A stretch of 64,000 nt of DNA from Cylicocyclus nassatus (Eukaryota; Nematoda; Chromadorea; Rhabditida; Strongylidae), in assembly GCA_958299035.1 (NCBI GenBank), contig CATQJL010000223.1:9413753-9477752 (forward strand), written 5' to 3'. Below the pieces are notes generated by a model. That model worked only from the letters and a program-made list of their open reading frames with translations, was not told the origin of the DNA and did not search any database. A program made the translations under genes and the position numbers. This document shows, piece after piece, positions 23,057 through 34,273 of the stretch. Each line of letters opens with the position of its first letter. The stretch's first letter is position 1.

Positions 23057-23979
23057 AAGCTGGCTTACCCGGCTCCGCCGTATCCGGACCAAACTTGGCA
23101 CACATACAATTCGGGCCCCGGCGGGTGTCACAGTCCACTTTTCGTTATCGATCGATGTCGATTTTACCGATTTTTATCGATTTTTTTGCAGAGTTCACCT
23201 ACAGGGCTAGGAGTTGGCACAGGGGGGGGAAGTGAGCATAGGGATTCCGAATACAATATTAGTTTTCAGAATTATCGATTACTTTTATTGATTTTATCGA
23301 TTTTTTGTAAATTTTGACATGCGAGGCTGGGGTTTTGCACAGGGGGGTAATCGAGCATGCTGATTACGAACACAATATTAGTTTTCAGGATCGTCCATTA
23401 CTTTTATCGATTTTATCGATTTTTTTGTAAAGTTTGACCTGCGGGGCTGGGAGTTTGCACAGGGGGGTAATCGAGCATGCAGATTACGAATACAATATTA
23501 GTTTTCAAGATCGTCCATTACTTTTATCGATTTCATCGATTTTTTACTAGGGGGCTGGAATTTGGCACAGGGGTGTAATCGAGCATGCTGATCACCCCCC
23601 TTGGGGATGATCAGCATGCTCGATTACCCCCCTGTGCCAACTCCCAGCCCCCTAGCTCAAACTTTGCAAAAAAATCGATAAAATCGATAAAAGTAATCGA
23701 TAATCCTGAAAACCAATATTGTATTCGGAATCCCCATGCTCGATTACCCCCATGTGCCAACTCCCAGCCCCGTAGGTGAACTCAGCAAAAAAATCGATAA
23801 AAATCGATAAAATCGATATCGATCGATGACGAAAAGTAGCCTATGACACCCGCCGGGGCCCGAAGTGTATGTGTGCCAAGTTTGGTCCGGATCGGTTCAG
23901 AAATGGAATTTTCTATTCGGAACATACGTACAGACATACAGACATACATACAAACAGACATTCAGCTTTATATATAAGA
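23057..23979 (-). mobile_element. Helitron-like repeat, rearranged head-to-head copy
   Basis: The right edge is the family 5' end on the minus strand (TCTTATATATAAAGCTGAA, from 23979), next to host T. The left edge is the family 3' end (GCCGGGTAAGCCAGCT). Between them, 23085-23590 is in plus orientation and 23591-23979 in minus orientation, meeting at GCATGCTGATCACCCCCC. One half is therefore an internal inverted duplication. Confidence 0.7.
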
Positions 23980-24394
23980 TTTGCTGACTATTTGGCTAAT
24001 CGGCGAGAGGACGATTCCGGCGATGTCGGATCCGTTGTTGTTCGCCGGCGGCTCCGACGAATTTGCCGCCATACCAAAACGAAATAAGAAGAAACCAAAG
24101 CCCAAAAGCTGTTTGAGTGGAGGTGTGACGCGCAAATTGTTGATTTGTAGGTAGGAATAACTATACAAGCATGTATGCATGTTGTTGACTCATTGTCTAC
24201 TCGCAAAAAGGCAGTTTTTGTTTTTCTTGGATTTTTCTACTGTTTAAGTTTTATCATGGTCTCTGTTTCTATACTATTCAAAAACTAAGAGAGTTTCTGT
24301 AAAGCTAACTGGGGGTTAGACAATCTTCTTACGAATTGCCACGCAGAACATGCGTCGCGGCCACTGCGCTTTAGCAGTCTGCGTAACTCCTTTT

Positions 24395-24450
24395 TATGTG
24401 CTCTCTCTTTCTCTTCCTTTCTCTCTCTGTCTGTCTCTAATGTCTGTTTC
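24395..24450. repeat. CT/CTGT microsatellite
   Basis: A run of CTCTCT, TTTCTCTT and CTGTCTGTCTCT units. Confidence 0.8.
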
Positions 24451-24699
24451 TAAAAAGTGTTTTTACAGTGACTTCTATCACAACTAATGCTTACAAACTT
24501 ATTCAGGTTTTCAACGGTGAAAATATGAACTGGAACGGATTGGAATGCAAAACCGGTACAAGATTATGGTTTTTGTTTATCGAAAACAACAACACATCTT
24601 CCGATTACAGAGCAAGAGCAGAAAAACATTCTGCAGCGGTATTTATGACTTGATTGACCTTAATTGGAGTAACCGCCATAAGCGCTATCATGGAAAGTA

Positions 24700-25630
24700 T
24701 TAGGTTGTCCGGAAATTAATGCCCGTTTTGAATTTCAACCGCAATAAGTCATACACTACTCATTTCTGAATAGGTTGCAAAGTACCATTCAATAGAGCAA
24801 AGCAAGCTCTACAAGATGGCTCTCTTACTTTTGCAATAGCTCTTATCCACTTTGAGTTTTAAGGTAAAAAGTAAAAAGACTCAGCTGCTCGAAAAATCGA
24901 GAAAAATCGTAACTCAGACCATAAAAATCTTACAAAAATTCTTACTTACCTACATTGACACTATCCACATAAAACATCTATATACACCTTTGCCGTATTT
25001 CTTCCTCTGCTAGGAACTATGAAAACGGAAATTTTCGTGCATTTGCCAAAGTGGTGTTGCCAGTTCCCACATAGGTAGTTGTGTATCACAAGTCTGTAGA
25101 AGTACAGACTTGAATTTTCAGCTCTCTGCAAGCTTTATTCTCGAAAAATACCGAATATAGCTTTCCCTAGTTAGGTGGTCCGAGCTAAAATTAGAATTTC
25201 TCGAGAACTAAAGCTTGTAGAGTGCTGAAAATTTAAGACTGTACTTCTACGGGCTTGTGGTATGCGACTGCCTGTGTGGGGACGGCACAGCATCACTTTG
25301 GCAAATGCACGAAAATTTCCGTTTTCTTGATTTCTAACAGAGAGAAAAATACGGCAAAGGCGCGTACATAGATACTTAATGTGAATAGTTCAATGTGAGC
25401 AAGTAAGAATTTTTGTAGGATTTTATGGAATAAGTTACGACTTTTCTCGGTTTTTCGGGCAACTAAGTCTCTTTACTTTTTACCTTAAAACTTGAGGTGG
25501 GTAAGAGGTGTTGCAAAAGCAAGAGAGCCATCTTGTAGAGCTTGCTTTGCTCTATCGAATGGTACTTTGCAACCTATTTAGAAATGAGAAGTTTGTGACT
25601 TATTAGTTTAAGATAATAATGACAACCAAA
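24700..25630. mobile_element. Mariner-type MITE (TTAGGTTGTCCGG end), copy C
   Basis: Left end TTAGGTTGTCCGGAAATTAA preceded by TA. The right end is decayed (GACAACCAAAT). The halves are inverted copies: AGCAAGCTCTACAAGATGGC near 24800 and its inverse near 25540. About 930 bp. Confidence 0.75.
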
Positions 25631-25889
25631 TTGCTCTGCATCCCTAATAACAAGCAAATAACCGCGGCAAGCTTGGTGTCCATTGTGCACGTATATATGT
25701 GTGTTTTCAACGAAGTGGCCTCCTTTGGTGCTAGTCTGCTTTGGTGTTAATCATGAATTCTACTATCATTCGAGTAGATTTTCCGCTTGATATAGTGTTC
25801 TTGCACAGCAAGTGAGATACGGGAGAATTTGCCATGAACAAATAGCCAGCCAGTAATGCCGGCATTTAGTGGGCGCAAATGACCGGCGT

Positions 25890-26143
25890 CACGTATCAAG
25901 GCTTTTATGTGCGGCTGTGAGATCACATAACGATAGATACGGTACGAGATCACTGCTGATTGACAGACATTCATTCTTGAGATTCATCTTCGGTTTTCTT
26001 GCACATATCCACGCTGCTTCAAGTACTTTTCTAGCGCATATCTCAGTCTCGTACAACAAAATAGTGCATTTAATTTTATATATTTCCACCATGTTTCTCA
26101 GCTTTATGTCGCTCCAACGGTGTTGTAAGTAATCCTCGCCTTT
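25890..26143 (-). mobile_element. Inverted fragment of the Penelope-like element 3' coding end
   Basis: Reverse complement of about 28060-28313, the end of the GIY-YIG frame, at high identity: the minus-strand frame ends TAAHKSLDT where the main copy has TAAHKSLDKLGDTQ. It sits immediately upstream of the element body in opposite orientation. Inverted end fragments of this kind are typical of Penelope-like insertions. Confidence 0.85.
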
Positions 26144-26349
26144 TCCCTTTAGAGAAGGCTTAGAGCTTCATATGCATATAAACAATTTGCAGTACATCGC
26201 GCAAAATACTGAGAAAAAATCGAAAGAAAAAATGGCACAGAACTTATTACACAACCTAATAGTTGGAAGTTCGTACCGCTTACGCGACTCGCTACGAGTT
26301 CGAGAAAGACAGCACAACAAGCCCCAGCTAGTCTTGCCGCAGAATAGTA

Positions 26350-28330
26350 ATGCATTACCAGCAGCCATTTCCTCGCACTCTCTATAAAGATCCAGAGCCT
26401 TCCCTATTTGCTGACACCAAATTCCGCGCTTTGTCCTTAGCAATTTTCGATGTGTTAAGAAAGTTCAAACACGATCGGCAAACTAACTTGAGTCATCATC
26501 AATGGCAAGGTCTCAAAGAGCTGCGTGATGCTATAGCAAAGCAAAGTATTCGGATCTCCATTAGTGACAGGGGTGGCGAGTTCGTTGTGATGCCGCAGGC
26601 GCTGGACAGAGAGATTGCAAGTCTGCACTTGGCAGACAGAACGATTTACGAACCCGCATCTAAGAAGGACTATAGGTGCAATGCAGAAAACTCAATGACA
26701 TTTGAATAATGTAGGAAGGAGTGCGGGTCTCGATGAACGATTAGTAAGCAGGTTAAAATTAGAAAATCCAAATTGTCCGGTTTTCTATCACTTGATCAAA
26801 CGCACAAAGTTTCTTCTCACGATTTGCGCTCCATGTCACCTGAATTTTTCAAAATACGGCCCGTAATCAGCGGTGTTGGAGGTCCAACAGATCGCATATC
26901 GTGGTTCCTCAGCAAGATCGTGAGTCAGCTTTTACCAAAGGTCCCTTCACACTTATCCAATACTCATCAACTTTTAGAGCAGCTGCGCAATATGAATTGT
27001 GAACATGGTGCAGTTATGGAGTCATTTGATGTATCATCTCTCTACACTAATGTTCACAACGACGACGCACTGCAAGCTCTCTCGGAGTTATTGGATAAGT
27101 ACATTACCACCATAAGTACCTTTGGTCTAAGCAAAAGGCAGATACTGGTCCTCATTCAAGCATGTATGAATCGTAACATCTTCAAGTGGTCTGGGAGCTA
27201 TTACTCTCAGATATGAGGATTCGCTATGGGTCAACGCCTAGCGCCTGTCCTCGCGATATGTTTCATGAGCAGAATTGAGGAACCAGTACTTGAACGCATG
27301 CCTTTGATGTACTGTCGTTACATCGACGACTGTTGTGTGATAACCTCCACTCAAGCCGGAATGGATGAGTGTTTCAACTCTTGAACCAACAGTCCCAGTA
27401 CATCAGACTCACTCGAGAAACACCACGTAACGGATGGCTTCCTTACCTCAATACTCAGATTAATTTGTCTGACGGTGTTTTTCGTGTTAAGTGGTATCGT
27501 AAGGAAACCTCCAAAAACATTCTGATCCACGCCAACTCAGCTCACCCCGCAGCAACAAAAAGAGCAGTTATCCACAACATGATCAAAACTGCTACAGCGG
27601 TGTGCACGGGCAACGCCGAAGGTTAGAATCGCAAAAACTGGCAATGAAAATCGCGCGTAGTAACGGCTATGTACAACAGGAACAACACCGTAAATCTTAC
27701 ACTCATTTTGAAAAACATATCCGTGAGCGCTGCGAAAACAAAATACCTCTTTGCTTCCCGTTCATATCAGATAGAGTCAGTGCGGCGATTAGACAATGCA
27801 TAAACTGAACTCAACTGCAGAATGATATCATGCTTGTCGATATTCCGAATGTTAACTTGAAGAAGCAGTTAGTTCACAATAGGATGTACGATAACGTATG
27901 CGTCTTAGAACAATGCATTGTATGCCCCTACGGAAGAACTGGAGATTTTGCAAAGGCAGGTATAATATACCAGTTGGAGTGTTTGGACTGTAAAGATTGC
28001 TATATAGGAGAGACGGGTAGAATGCTAGGTATAAGGCTGAAGGAACATCTGACCGTGAAAAGGCGAGGATTACTTACAACACCGTTGGAGCGACATAAAG
28101 GTGAGAAACATGGTGGAAATAATTATAAAATTAAATGCACTATTTTGTCGTACGAGACTGAGATATGCGCTAGAAAAGTACTTGAAGCAGCGTGGATATG
28201 TGCAAGAAAACCGAAAATGAATCTCAAGAATGAATGTCTGTTAATCAGCAGTGATCTCGTACCGTATCTATCGTTATGTGATCCCACAGCCGCACATAAA
28301 AGCCTTGACAAGCTGGGTGACACTCAGTGA
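26350..28330 (+). pseudogene. Penelope-like polyprotein: reverse transcriptase and GIY-YIG endonuclease, broken
   Basis: Readable in pieces. 26350-26709 is an N-terminal region with GLKELRDAIAKQ and SDRGGEFVVM. 26773-27216 is the RT fingers and first palm part, with IRPVISGVGGPTDR and DVSSLYTNV. After an in-frame stop comes GFAMGQRLAPVLA and the catalytic RYIDD at 27316-27330. Then YLNTQINL and VKWYRKETSKN (27430-27520), and 27602-27808 (thumb/linker). Finally 27830-28330 holds GIIYQLECLDCKDCYIGETG and RLKEH, the GIY-YIG nuclease with a Cys-rich insert. Breaks are stops near 27214 and 27806 and frameshifts near 26710-26770, 27370 and 27610. The family function is target-primed reverse transcription with GIY-YIG cleavage. 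Few lesions suggest recent death. Confidence 0.85.
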
Positions 28331-28509
28331 TGTCCGTTACTGACTATCTGTGCGTGCTTACTGAAATGCGGTGGATCCAAGATTGGCTCGTTTTTAAACC
28401 TCGATGATCTCACGCTGCTAGCCTATGAGTAGGTCCAGATTGGCGCAGTGAAAGAAGAGGCTCTTGGCGGTATAAGTCCAGATTCGAAAAAACCTATGAT
28501 CTTCGTTCA

Positions 28510-28548
28510 GACCTCTGAAGAAGACGAGACTGTCGAAACCGTCAGGTC
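28510..28548 (+). ncRNA. Candidate minimal hammerhead ribozyme in the Penelope 3' tail
   Basis: The order of parts matches a type I hammerhead. GACCT (28510-28514) would pair with AGGTC (28544-28548) as stem I. CTGAAGA (28515-28521) is the CUGANGA core. GAC (28523-28525) and GTC (28532-28534) form stem II. GAAA (28535-28538) is the second core box. C-C-G (28539-28541) is a very short helix III, followed by TC, with the predicted cleavage after 28543. Penelope-like elements of other animals are known to carry hammerheads with very short helix III. Sequence-only inference. Confidence 0.55.
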
Positions 28549-28605
28549 CAATAAAGATCCACCAAAAACCTGGTTTGGCATAACACGGCATATACCAACA
28601 TTATA

Positions 28606-29552
28606 TTAGGTTGGTGCAAAAATAATGAGCGTTTTTATTTGCTTGCTTTGACAAAGCAACCAGACTCAACCCAACAAAGGGTAAGGGGTACTGTTCGATA
28701 GAGCAAAGCAAGCTCTACAAGACGGCGCTCATGCCTTTGCGCCATACTCGATCCACTGTGAGTTCGATCTCAAAATCTAAAGATTTCCAAATGCCCAAAA
28801 AATCGAAAAAAATCAGATCTTCGTCCAAATAATTTCTACGGACCTCCCACTCGCTCACATCAATACTATCGATATCTGATATCCATATGTGCGATTGCCG
28901 TATTTTTTCCTTGACTAGAAACTGAGAAAACGAAAATTTCCCTGATTTTCTCAAAGCAATGCTGAGCCGGTTTTGCATATATAGTTCTAGACTACAAGCC
29001 TAGTTAAGCATAACTGTAGGTTTTCAGCCTATTTCGAGCGGTACTTTTCGAGAAATGTCGATTTTAGCACTGAAACTGAAACGAAAAAATCCGAACTCGT
29101 TATTTTTCAAAAACTACCGCTTGGAATGGGCTGAAAATCTACAGATATGCTTACCTAGGCTTGTAGTATAGAACTACATATGCAAAATCGGCTCAGCATT
29201 GCTTTGAGAAAATCAGGGAAATTTTCGTTTTCTCAGCTTCTAGTCAAGGAAAAAATACGGCAATCGCACATATGGATATCAGATATCGATAGTATTGATG
29301 TGAGCGAGTGGGAGGTCCGTAGAAATTATTTGGACGAAGATCTGATTTTTTTCTATTTTTTGGGCATTTGGAAATCTTTAGATTTTGAGTCCGAACTCTC
29401 TGTGGATCGAGCTTGGCGCAAAGGCATGAGTGCCATCTTGTAGAGCTTGCTTTGCTCTATCGAACAGTACCCCTTACCCTTTGTTGGGTTGAGTCTGGTT
29501 GCTTTGTCAAAGCAAGCAAATAAAAACGCTCATTATTTTTGCACCAACCTAA
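28606..29552. mobile_element. Mariner-type MITE (TTAGGTTGGTGC ends), copy D
   Basis: Ends TTAGGTTGGTGCAAAAATAA (28606) and inverse (29552), TA on both sides (28604-28605, 29553-29554). The arms, about 390 bp each, are nearly identical inverted copies. They therefore give matching 87-codon frames on opposite strands that are not genes. Confidence 0.95.
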
Positions 29553-29662
29553 TATTATTAACTAGAACGGCTACTAGTTTCACTTATATTGGTAGGAGAA
29601 AGACTGAAAAATATGAAAAAACCTGTTCCATAGACTGGCCACAGCTACAAAGCCAACTTCTA

Positions 29663-30591
29663 TTAGGATGTCTCATAAGTTTTTTCAATTTTGACTTTTT
29701 TACCGCAATAAGTCCCAACTTCTCAACTCTGATTGAAATGCAGGGCACCGTTTGATAGAGCTAAGCAAGCTCTATAAGATGTCGTGTATATGCTCGCACC
29801 AGCTTCAGCACATCATAAACTAGAAGCCGAAATCTGAGAAGCTCCGGATGCCCCGAAAAATTGAAAATATTTTATATTTTTTTTAGAAGACTTCCAAACT
29901 CGCTCACGCATATACACTCCATATAAAACAATCATATGTGCCGTTGTTGTGTTTGTTTCTGTGCTAGAAACCAAGAAAACTAAGTTTTTCCAGCTTCCAA
30001 AAAGGCGATGCTGCACTGTTCATGAGGTGTATATACTTTAAGCATTCAGGAATACATCAGCAATTTTTCAGCTTCCTGGAAGCGCTAGTTTCCGAGAAAT
30101 ATTGAATTCAGCTCATTTTGCTAGAGTACTTTATGTTCAATTCGATATTTCTCGGAAACTAGCGCTTCCAAGAAACTGAAAATTACTTATGCATTTCTGA
30201 AGGCTTATAGTGTACACCCCACGTGAGAACAGGGCAGCATCGCCTTTTTGGAAGTTTGAAAATTTCAGTTTTTTGGGTTTTTAGCACAGAAACAAACACA
30301 ACAACGACACACGTGAATGTCTTATATGGAGTGTGTATGCGTGAGCGAGATTAGAATCTAGTAAGTCTTCTTTGAACAAAGTTATACTATATTTTCAATT
30401 TTTCGGGCATCGGGAAATTCTCAGATTTCGGCTTCTAGTTTATGATGTGCTGAAGCTGGTGTGAGCATATACACGACATTTTATAGAGCTTGCTTTGCTT
30501 TAGAACGGTACCCTGCATTCTACACAGAATTGAGAAGTGTGGGCTTATTGCGGTAAAAATTCAAATTGAAAAAGCTTATGAGATACCTCAA
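29663..30591. mobile_element. Mariner-type MITE (TTAGGATGTCTCAT ends), copy E
   Basis: Left end TTAGGATGTCTCATAAG, right end CTTATGAGATACCTCAA, TA on both sides (29661-29662, 30592-30593). Long inverted arms: CTATAAGATGTCGTGTATAT near 29770, with its inverse near 30470. No transposase. Confidence 0.85.
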
Positions 30592-31251
30592 TATTTTCGA
30601 GCACTACTACATTCTTCGAACCTAAAAGATTTTGCACAGTTACAGCGTGTACGATAAACTATGTAGTTGTCGCATTGTGAGAAGAAGTTTCATACTGCAT
30701 TTTCTGTTTCAAAATGCATAAAAAGTTACATCATTTCCAAAAACTTCTTTTTTACTAATTCAACTTAAATGAAGATCCTAGAATTCGCTGAGCTCTTGCA
30801 ATGAATGTAATAAAGCTAACGAGCTTCTTACCAGGGTATAAGCGCTATTGAGACTCAAAACTCGATTTCTGACGAGCAAAAGTTCTTATTCGGATGTTGA
30901 AACTTTGTTTGCTTCGCATACTTAAAAAATCGTGAGTTTCACCACTGCATGCGTGAATCCATTTTGTAGCCTTTGGTAGTTTACAGGGCATAAAGCTTTG
31001 AAAAGTACTTTTACAATTCGCAGCTGTATGGAAATAAGATTTCCGAATTGCGCATTCCAGAGACGTAACAATGTTCATAAATTTTTTGAGCTTTGAAGTG
31101 TTGTTCAACTGTCATGCTTTGGTAACACTCACACTATTAGATTCCTCAGGTTATCTGGGCTACCTATATGGAAGTCTCGAAGCAAATTGTTTATGCGAAA
31201 ATCTTTGAAACAGAATATAGAAATCTTACGGAATCTTGAAACGTCTTTTTA
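30592..31251. other. No gene seen
   Basis: AT-rich spacer between two mariner-type elements, with no coding support. Confidence 0.4.
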
Positions 31252-32087
31252 TTAGGTCGTTCCACAAGTCTGTAGCGTTTTCATTCTCGTCCTAATTTAA
31301 AGGCGATTGACTTGCGGCAAGCTGCGCAAATCATTAAAAAAGCTAATCATAGTCTCTATAACGAACATATCGTTCTCTATAGAAAGCTAAACCACTTCGA
31401 TTTTTTAGCTTACAAATGTGGAGTTTTTAAAAGGCAAGAAGCATTTTCGACATTTGCCCACTTTTTCTTACTAAAAAGTGTTTTTGCATGGTTTTTTGCC
31501 TTTTTTGAATAAAAATGGAATTTTCCTTTCAGTATGAGACAAAAAAATTAGATCGCTTTAAAGAAATCAGGAGTCTACGGGCTAAACAAGCCTTTTGCAC
31601 AATGGGCAGAAGGTGCTGCACTGAAAGTTCTTAGACAGAAACAAACAGTCTATCATAACGTGCGCCAACCATTTGCACCCTCTGAACAAACCATTATTGC
31701 AAAAATGACTCAAAAGACAGGTCCAGTGAGTTTTTTCGCACGAAAAAATATGGCTATGTATGGCAGACGTCGTCAAAACTGTTTTGCAAAACATGACTGA
31801 AAGGAAGTATTAGCATTCGATGCATTCCTCAGACCTCGCCCTACCAGATGATCACTTGTCCCACTCTCCTGCAAACCATATCACCGATGCTTGTTTCGAT
31901 TCTGAAGAGGATAAGCACTGTTGGACGACTTTTTGGGACCCGAGTGCTGAGTTTTGGAAAAATAAATTTTACGGCAAGGTGGCAGAAGGTTATGCGCAAC
32001 AACGGAAAACACCACCGACCAAATTTTGACAAAATTTTGTCATTTCGATGGTTTCTGAAAACGCTACCTACTTATGGAACGACTTAA
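31252..32087 (+). mobile_element. Mariner element relic (TTAGGTCGTTCCACAAG ends)
   Basis: Left end TTAGGTCGTTCCACAAG, right end CTTATGGAACGACTTAA, TA on both sides (31250-31251, 32088-32089). 836 bp. Unlike the MITEs here it is not palindromic and keeps a decayed transposase C-terminus. Confidence 0.85.
31815..32062 (+). pseudogene. Mariner transposase, C-terminal remnant
   Basis: The frame from 31820 reads HSSDLALPDDHLSHSPANHI, the position of the conserved mariner box HSPDLAPSDYHLF that supplies the third catalytic aspartate. It continues FDSEED and FWKNKFY. The end is in another frame (TARWQKVMRNNGKHH near 31965-32010), matching the conserved ERWQKVVxxNG region, so a frameshift separates the two. 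The N-terminal DNA-binding and first catalytic parts are not recognisable. It is non-functional, but it identifies the source family for the TTAGGTCGTTCC-ended MITEs. Confidence 0.75.
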
Positions 32088-33622
32088 TACATGCTCCTCC
32101 TCGCTTTTTTCAAGGAAACCGGGTAGAAGTGACTTTGCAAACTGAGATATTATTGGCTTTATTGCATAAAATGGTGAATCTAGCTATCTTCAAAGCTTGC
32201 TCGATGAGGAGTTATGAGCGTTTATTGGTGTAATAAATTGAATAGCGTAATAGTTTTTTCTAACTATCGACTACAGCAGTGACCTCTTCATGCAGCAAAA
32301 ACTTCTAAACAACTTATATACACCTGCTTTGATGGCTAGAAATATTAGATTTTATTAGCCGCGCATTTACGTCTTCAGATAAGGAAATCATTTGACATAT
32401 CATGCAATCAGAACTTCTCTTTTTGGAAAACCATTCGACTAATCATTTTCTGTCAGTCGGGAAGTACATGACAGATCGCAAAACCGCAAATGAGTATCCT
32501 CGAGTCATTTGTAATTTGATATGTGAGATTGCACACTAAACCCTATTACGGCGGTACCATAACTAGTAACATTCCAGTACAACATTTTCTACCCTAACAA
32601 AGCGTAGAATTGTGTTCTGTTAACTAACATGTAACCAACAAGAACAAAAGAGGCAAGGAAACAAGGAGAATTACTGGAAATGAGCAGGTTATAGTTTGGC
32701 AATTTGTCAGTTAACGTGTACAGTGTTCAATACGTATATTAAGTTAGGAATGACTCGACATTACATTTTGTAGTGTAAAGTATACGTATTCGGTGTGCGC
32801 TGCGCTATCTGCTACTTTTGATGGAGAACCTTTGGCATCACCAAAATGGTTCCCGATGTCAATCTCGAATTGCTTACATAAGCTGCAGCAGTTAGAGAGA
32901 GCATGGTGTTACGACCAAGTCGTAATAAAAGTGAAGAAAACTTTTTTTTCGGTGTTTTTAGTGGAGATATGATTTTTTTACTAGACAGGAAAACCAACAT
33001 ATTTTAAAGTAGATAGGAAGCATATTTAGTTGTTCGACTTGTAGTAGGATATGATCTTAAAGTTAGATCGATGTGCAACTATCGCTCCCAATTTCGCGGC
33101 AGAGTGTATGTTGGTACTGTCTCTGTTGTTAGTCCTTTCAAAATCTCTGTCAAATCATTGAACTACTTAGATTGTTTCTGATTGTTCTGATGGTCAATCT
33201 CGCGCAAAAAGTTCTTCAGTTTCAATCTTTTTAAGTAGTTGCGGTAGTTTGATTAAGTGATCAGATATATCGACAAGAACTAATCATTTCAAAATCTATG
33301 TTAGAAATTCGCAGAAACGTCACTTTTTACGCACATTAAGTTGTTGCATTGTTCACAAATGTTCGTCAGCTGTATTTCGACTTGTGCTTGGAGACTTGGT
33401 GCTTAAATAGCTTCAAGTAACTTAATCGAATGCTCATATGATGCGGACATATCAATCCTCACGATGACTTTGCCGCTGTTTTACGTTCCTGTTCACTTCT
33501 CACTTTCTTTATGCTTGCTGAAAGCAATAACAAGGTTTGCTGTTATTATCGTAGCACAGACTTTTAAATCCTAAATCCTTGAAAAACTTCGCATCGCGTT
33601 CAATATAGCATTAACAGTGATC
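32088..33622. other. No gene seen
   Basis: AT-rich, no exon signatures or repeats recognised. Confidence 0.4.
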
Positions 33623-33793
33623 TTTGATTCAACTGGATAAGCGGCTGGAAGGCGAGGCTTTGTGACCTAAACAAGGACGCTCGCGCCCGCGACGCAGTCT
33701 GCGTCTCTCTTGCGCGCGCTCACTCTGATCACTTCCCAGGTTTAATTAGGTCACGAAGCCCGCCTTCCAGCCGCCAATCTGGTTGTACCAAAA
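33623..33793. mobile_element. MITE related to 536-673
   Basis: Left end TTTGATTCAACTGGATAAGC and inverted right end (GCCAATCTGGTTGTACCAAA). Arms of about 38 bp share GGCGGCTGGAAGGCG-type sequence. The GC-rich centre is as in the 536 copy. Confidence 0.65.
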
Positions 33794-33861
33794 ACGTGAA
33801 TCTAACTCTCCGACTGCGAGAGTACTGTATGCAAGTACAGTTGAGTAGATTTTCTGTTCAA

Positions 33862-34273
33862 AAGCAGTGGCTCGGCAAAACCAAACATCTCGAAATTTTC
33901 ATGGAAGGTTGCTTGCACTCTCAACATGAGAACGGTGCAGGTCCGAGCGCACAGCATGCTAGCCCTCCCTAGAAAATTGGTCCTAAACCCGTGCACGCAA
34001 GCCACTCTTACACGCGCTCGGACGAGCTTGCGATATCCCTCACACCGTGAGGCGGCACGCCGCAATGCTATGAACATGAGGGTCCCACAACGACTCTACG
34101 TTTTTAATCGTGGCGGGAGCGTTCCGTTCGTCCAGATTCAATATGAAGGGCCTTGAGAAATGCTGGTTTGCGCCATTTTCGCGCTCTTCAGGGCGAATTT
34201 TCAGATTCAGCGCCTCGAATCACCCTAGATAAGCGAGAAAACCACAGATCGAGATTTGCCGAGCCACTGCCTG
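33862..34273. mobile_element. AGGCAGTG-family TIR element, GCTCGGCA subtype
   Basis: Left GCAGTGGCTCGGCAAAACC, right TTTGCCGAGCCACTGCCT. GC-rich interior. The flanks are AAA and GTAA, so no clean duplication was seen. Confidence 0.7.

Larger units (their letters stand above)
26144..28590 (+). mobile_element. Penelope-like retroelement (RT + GIY-YIG)
   Basis: The body carries an N-terminal region, reverse transcriptase, linker and GIY-YIG endonuclease in the canonical Penelope order. It is followed by a 3' tail with a candidate hammerhead ribozyme at 28510-28548 and AATAAAG at 28550. It is preceded by an inverted piece of its own 3' end. It ends near 28590, just before the mariner MITE at 28606. 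Confidence 0.85.

Noticed and set aside
28715..29443. Two similar 87-codon proteins on opposite strands
   Set aside because: They are the mirrored arms of one mariner-type MITE (28606-29552).
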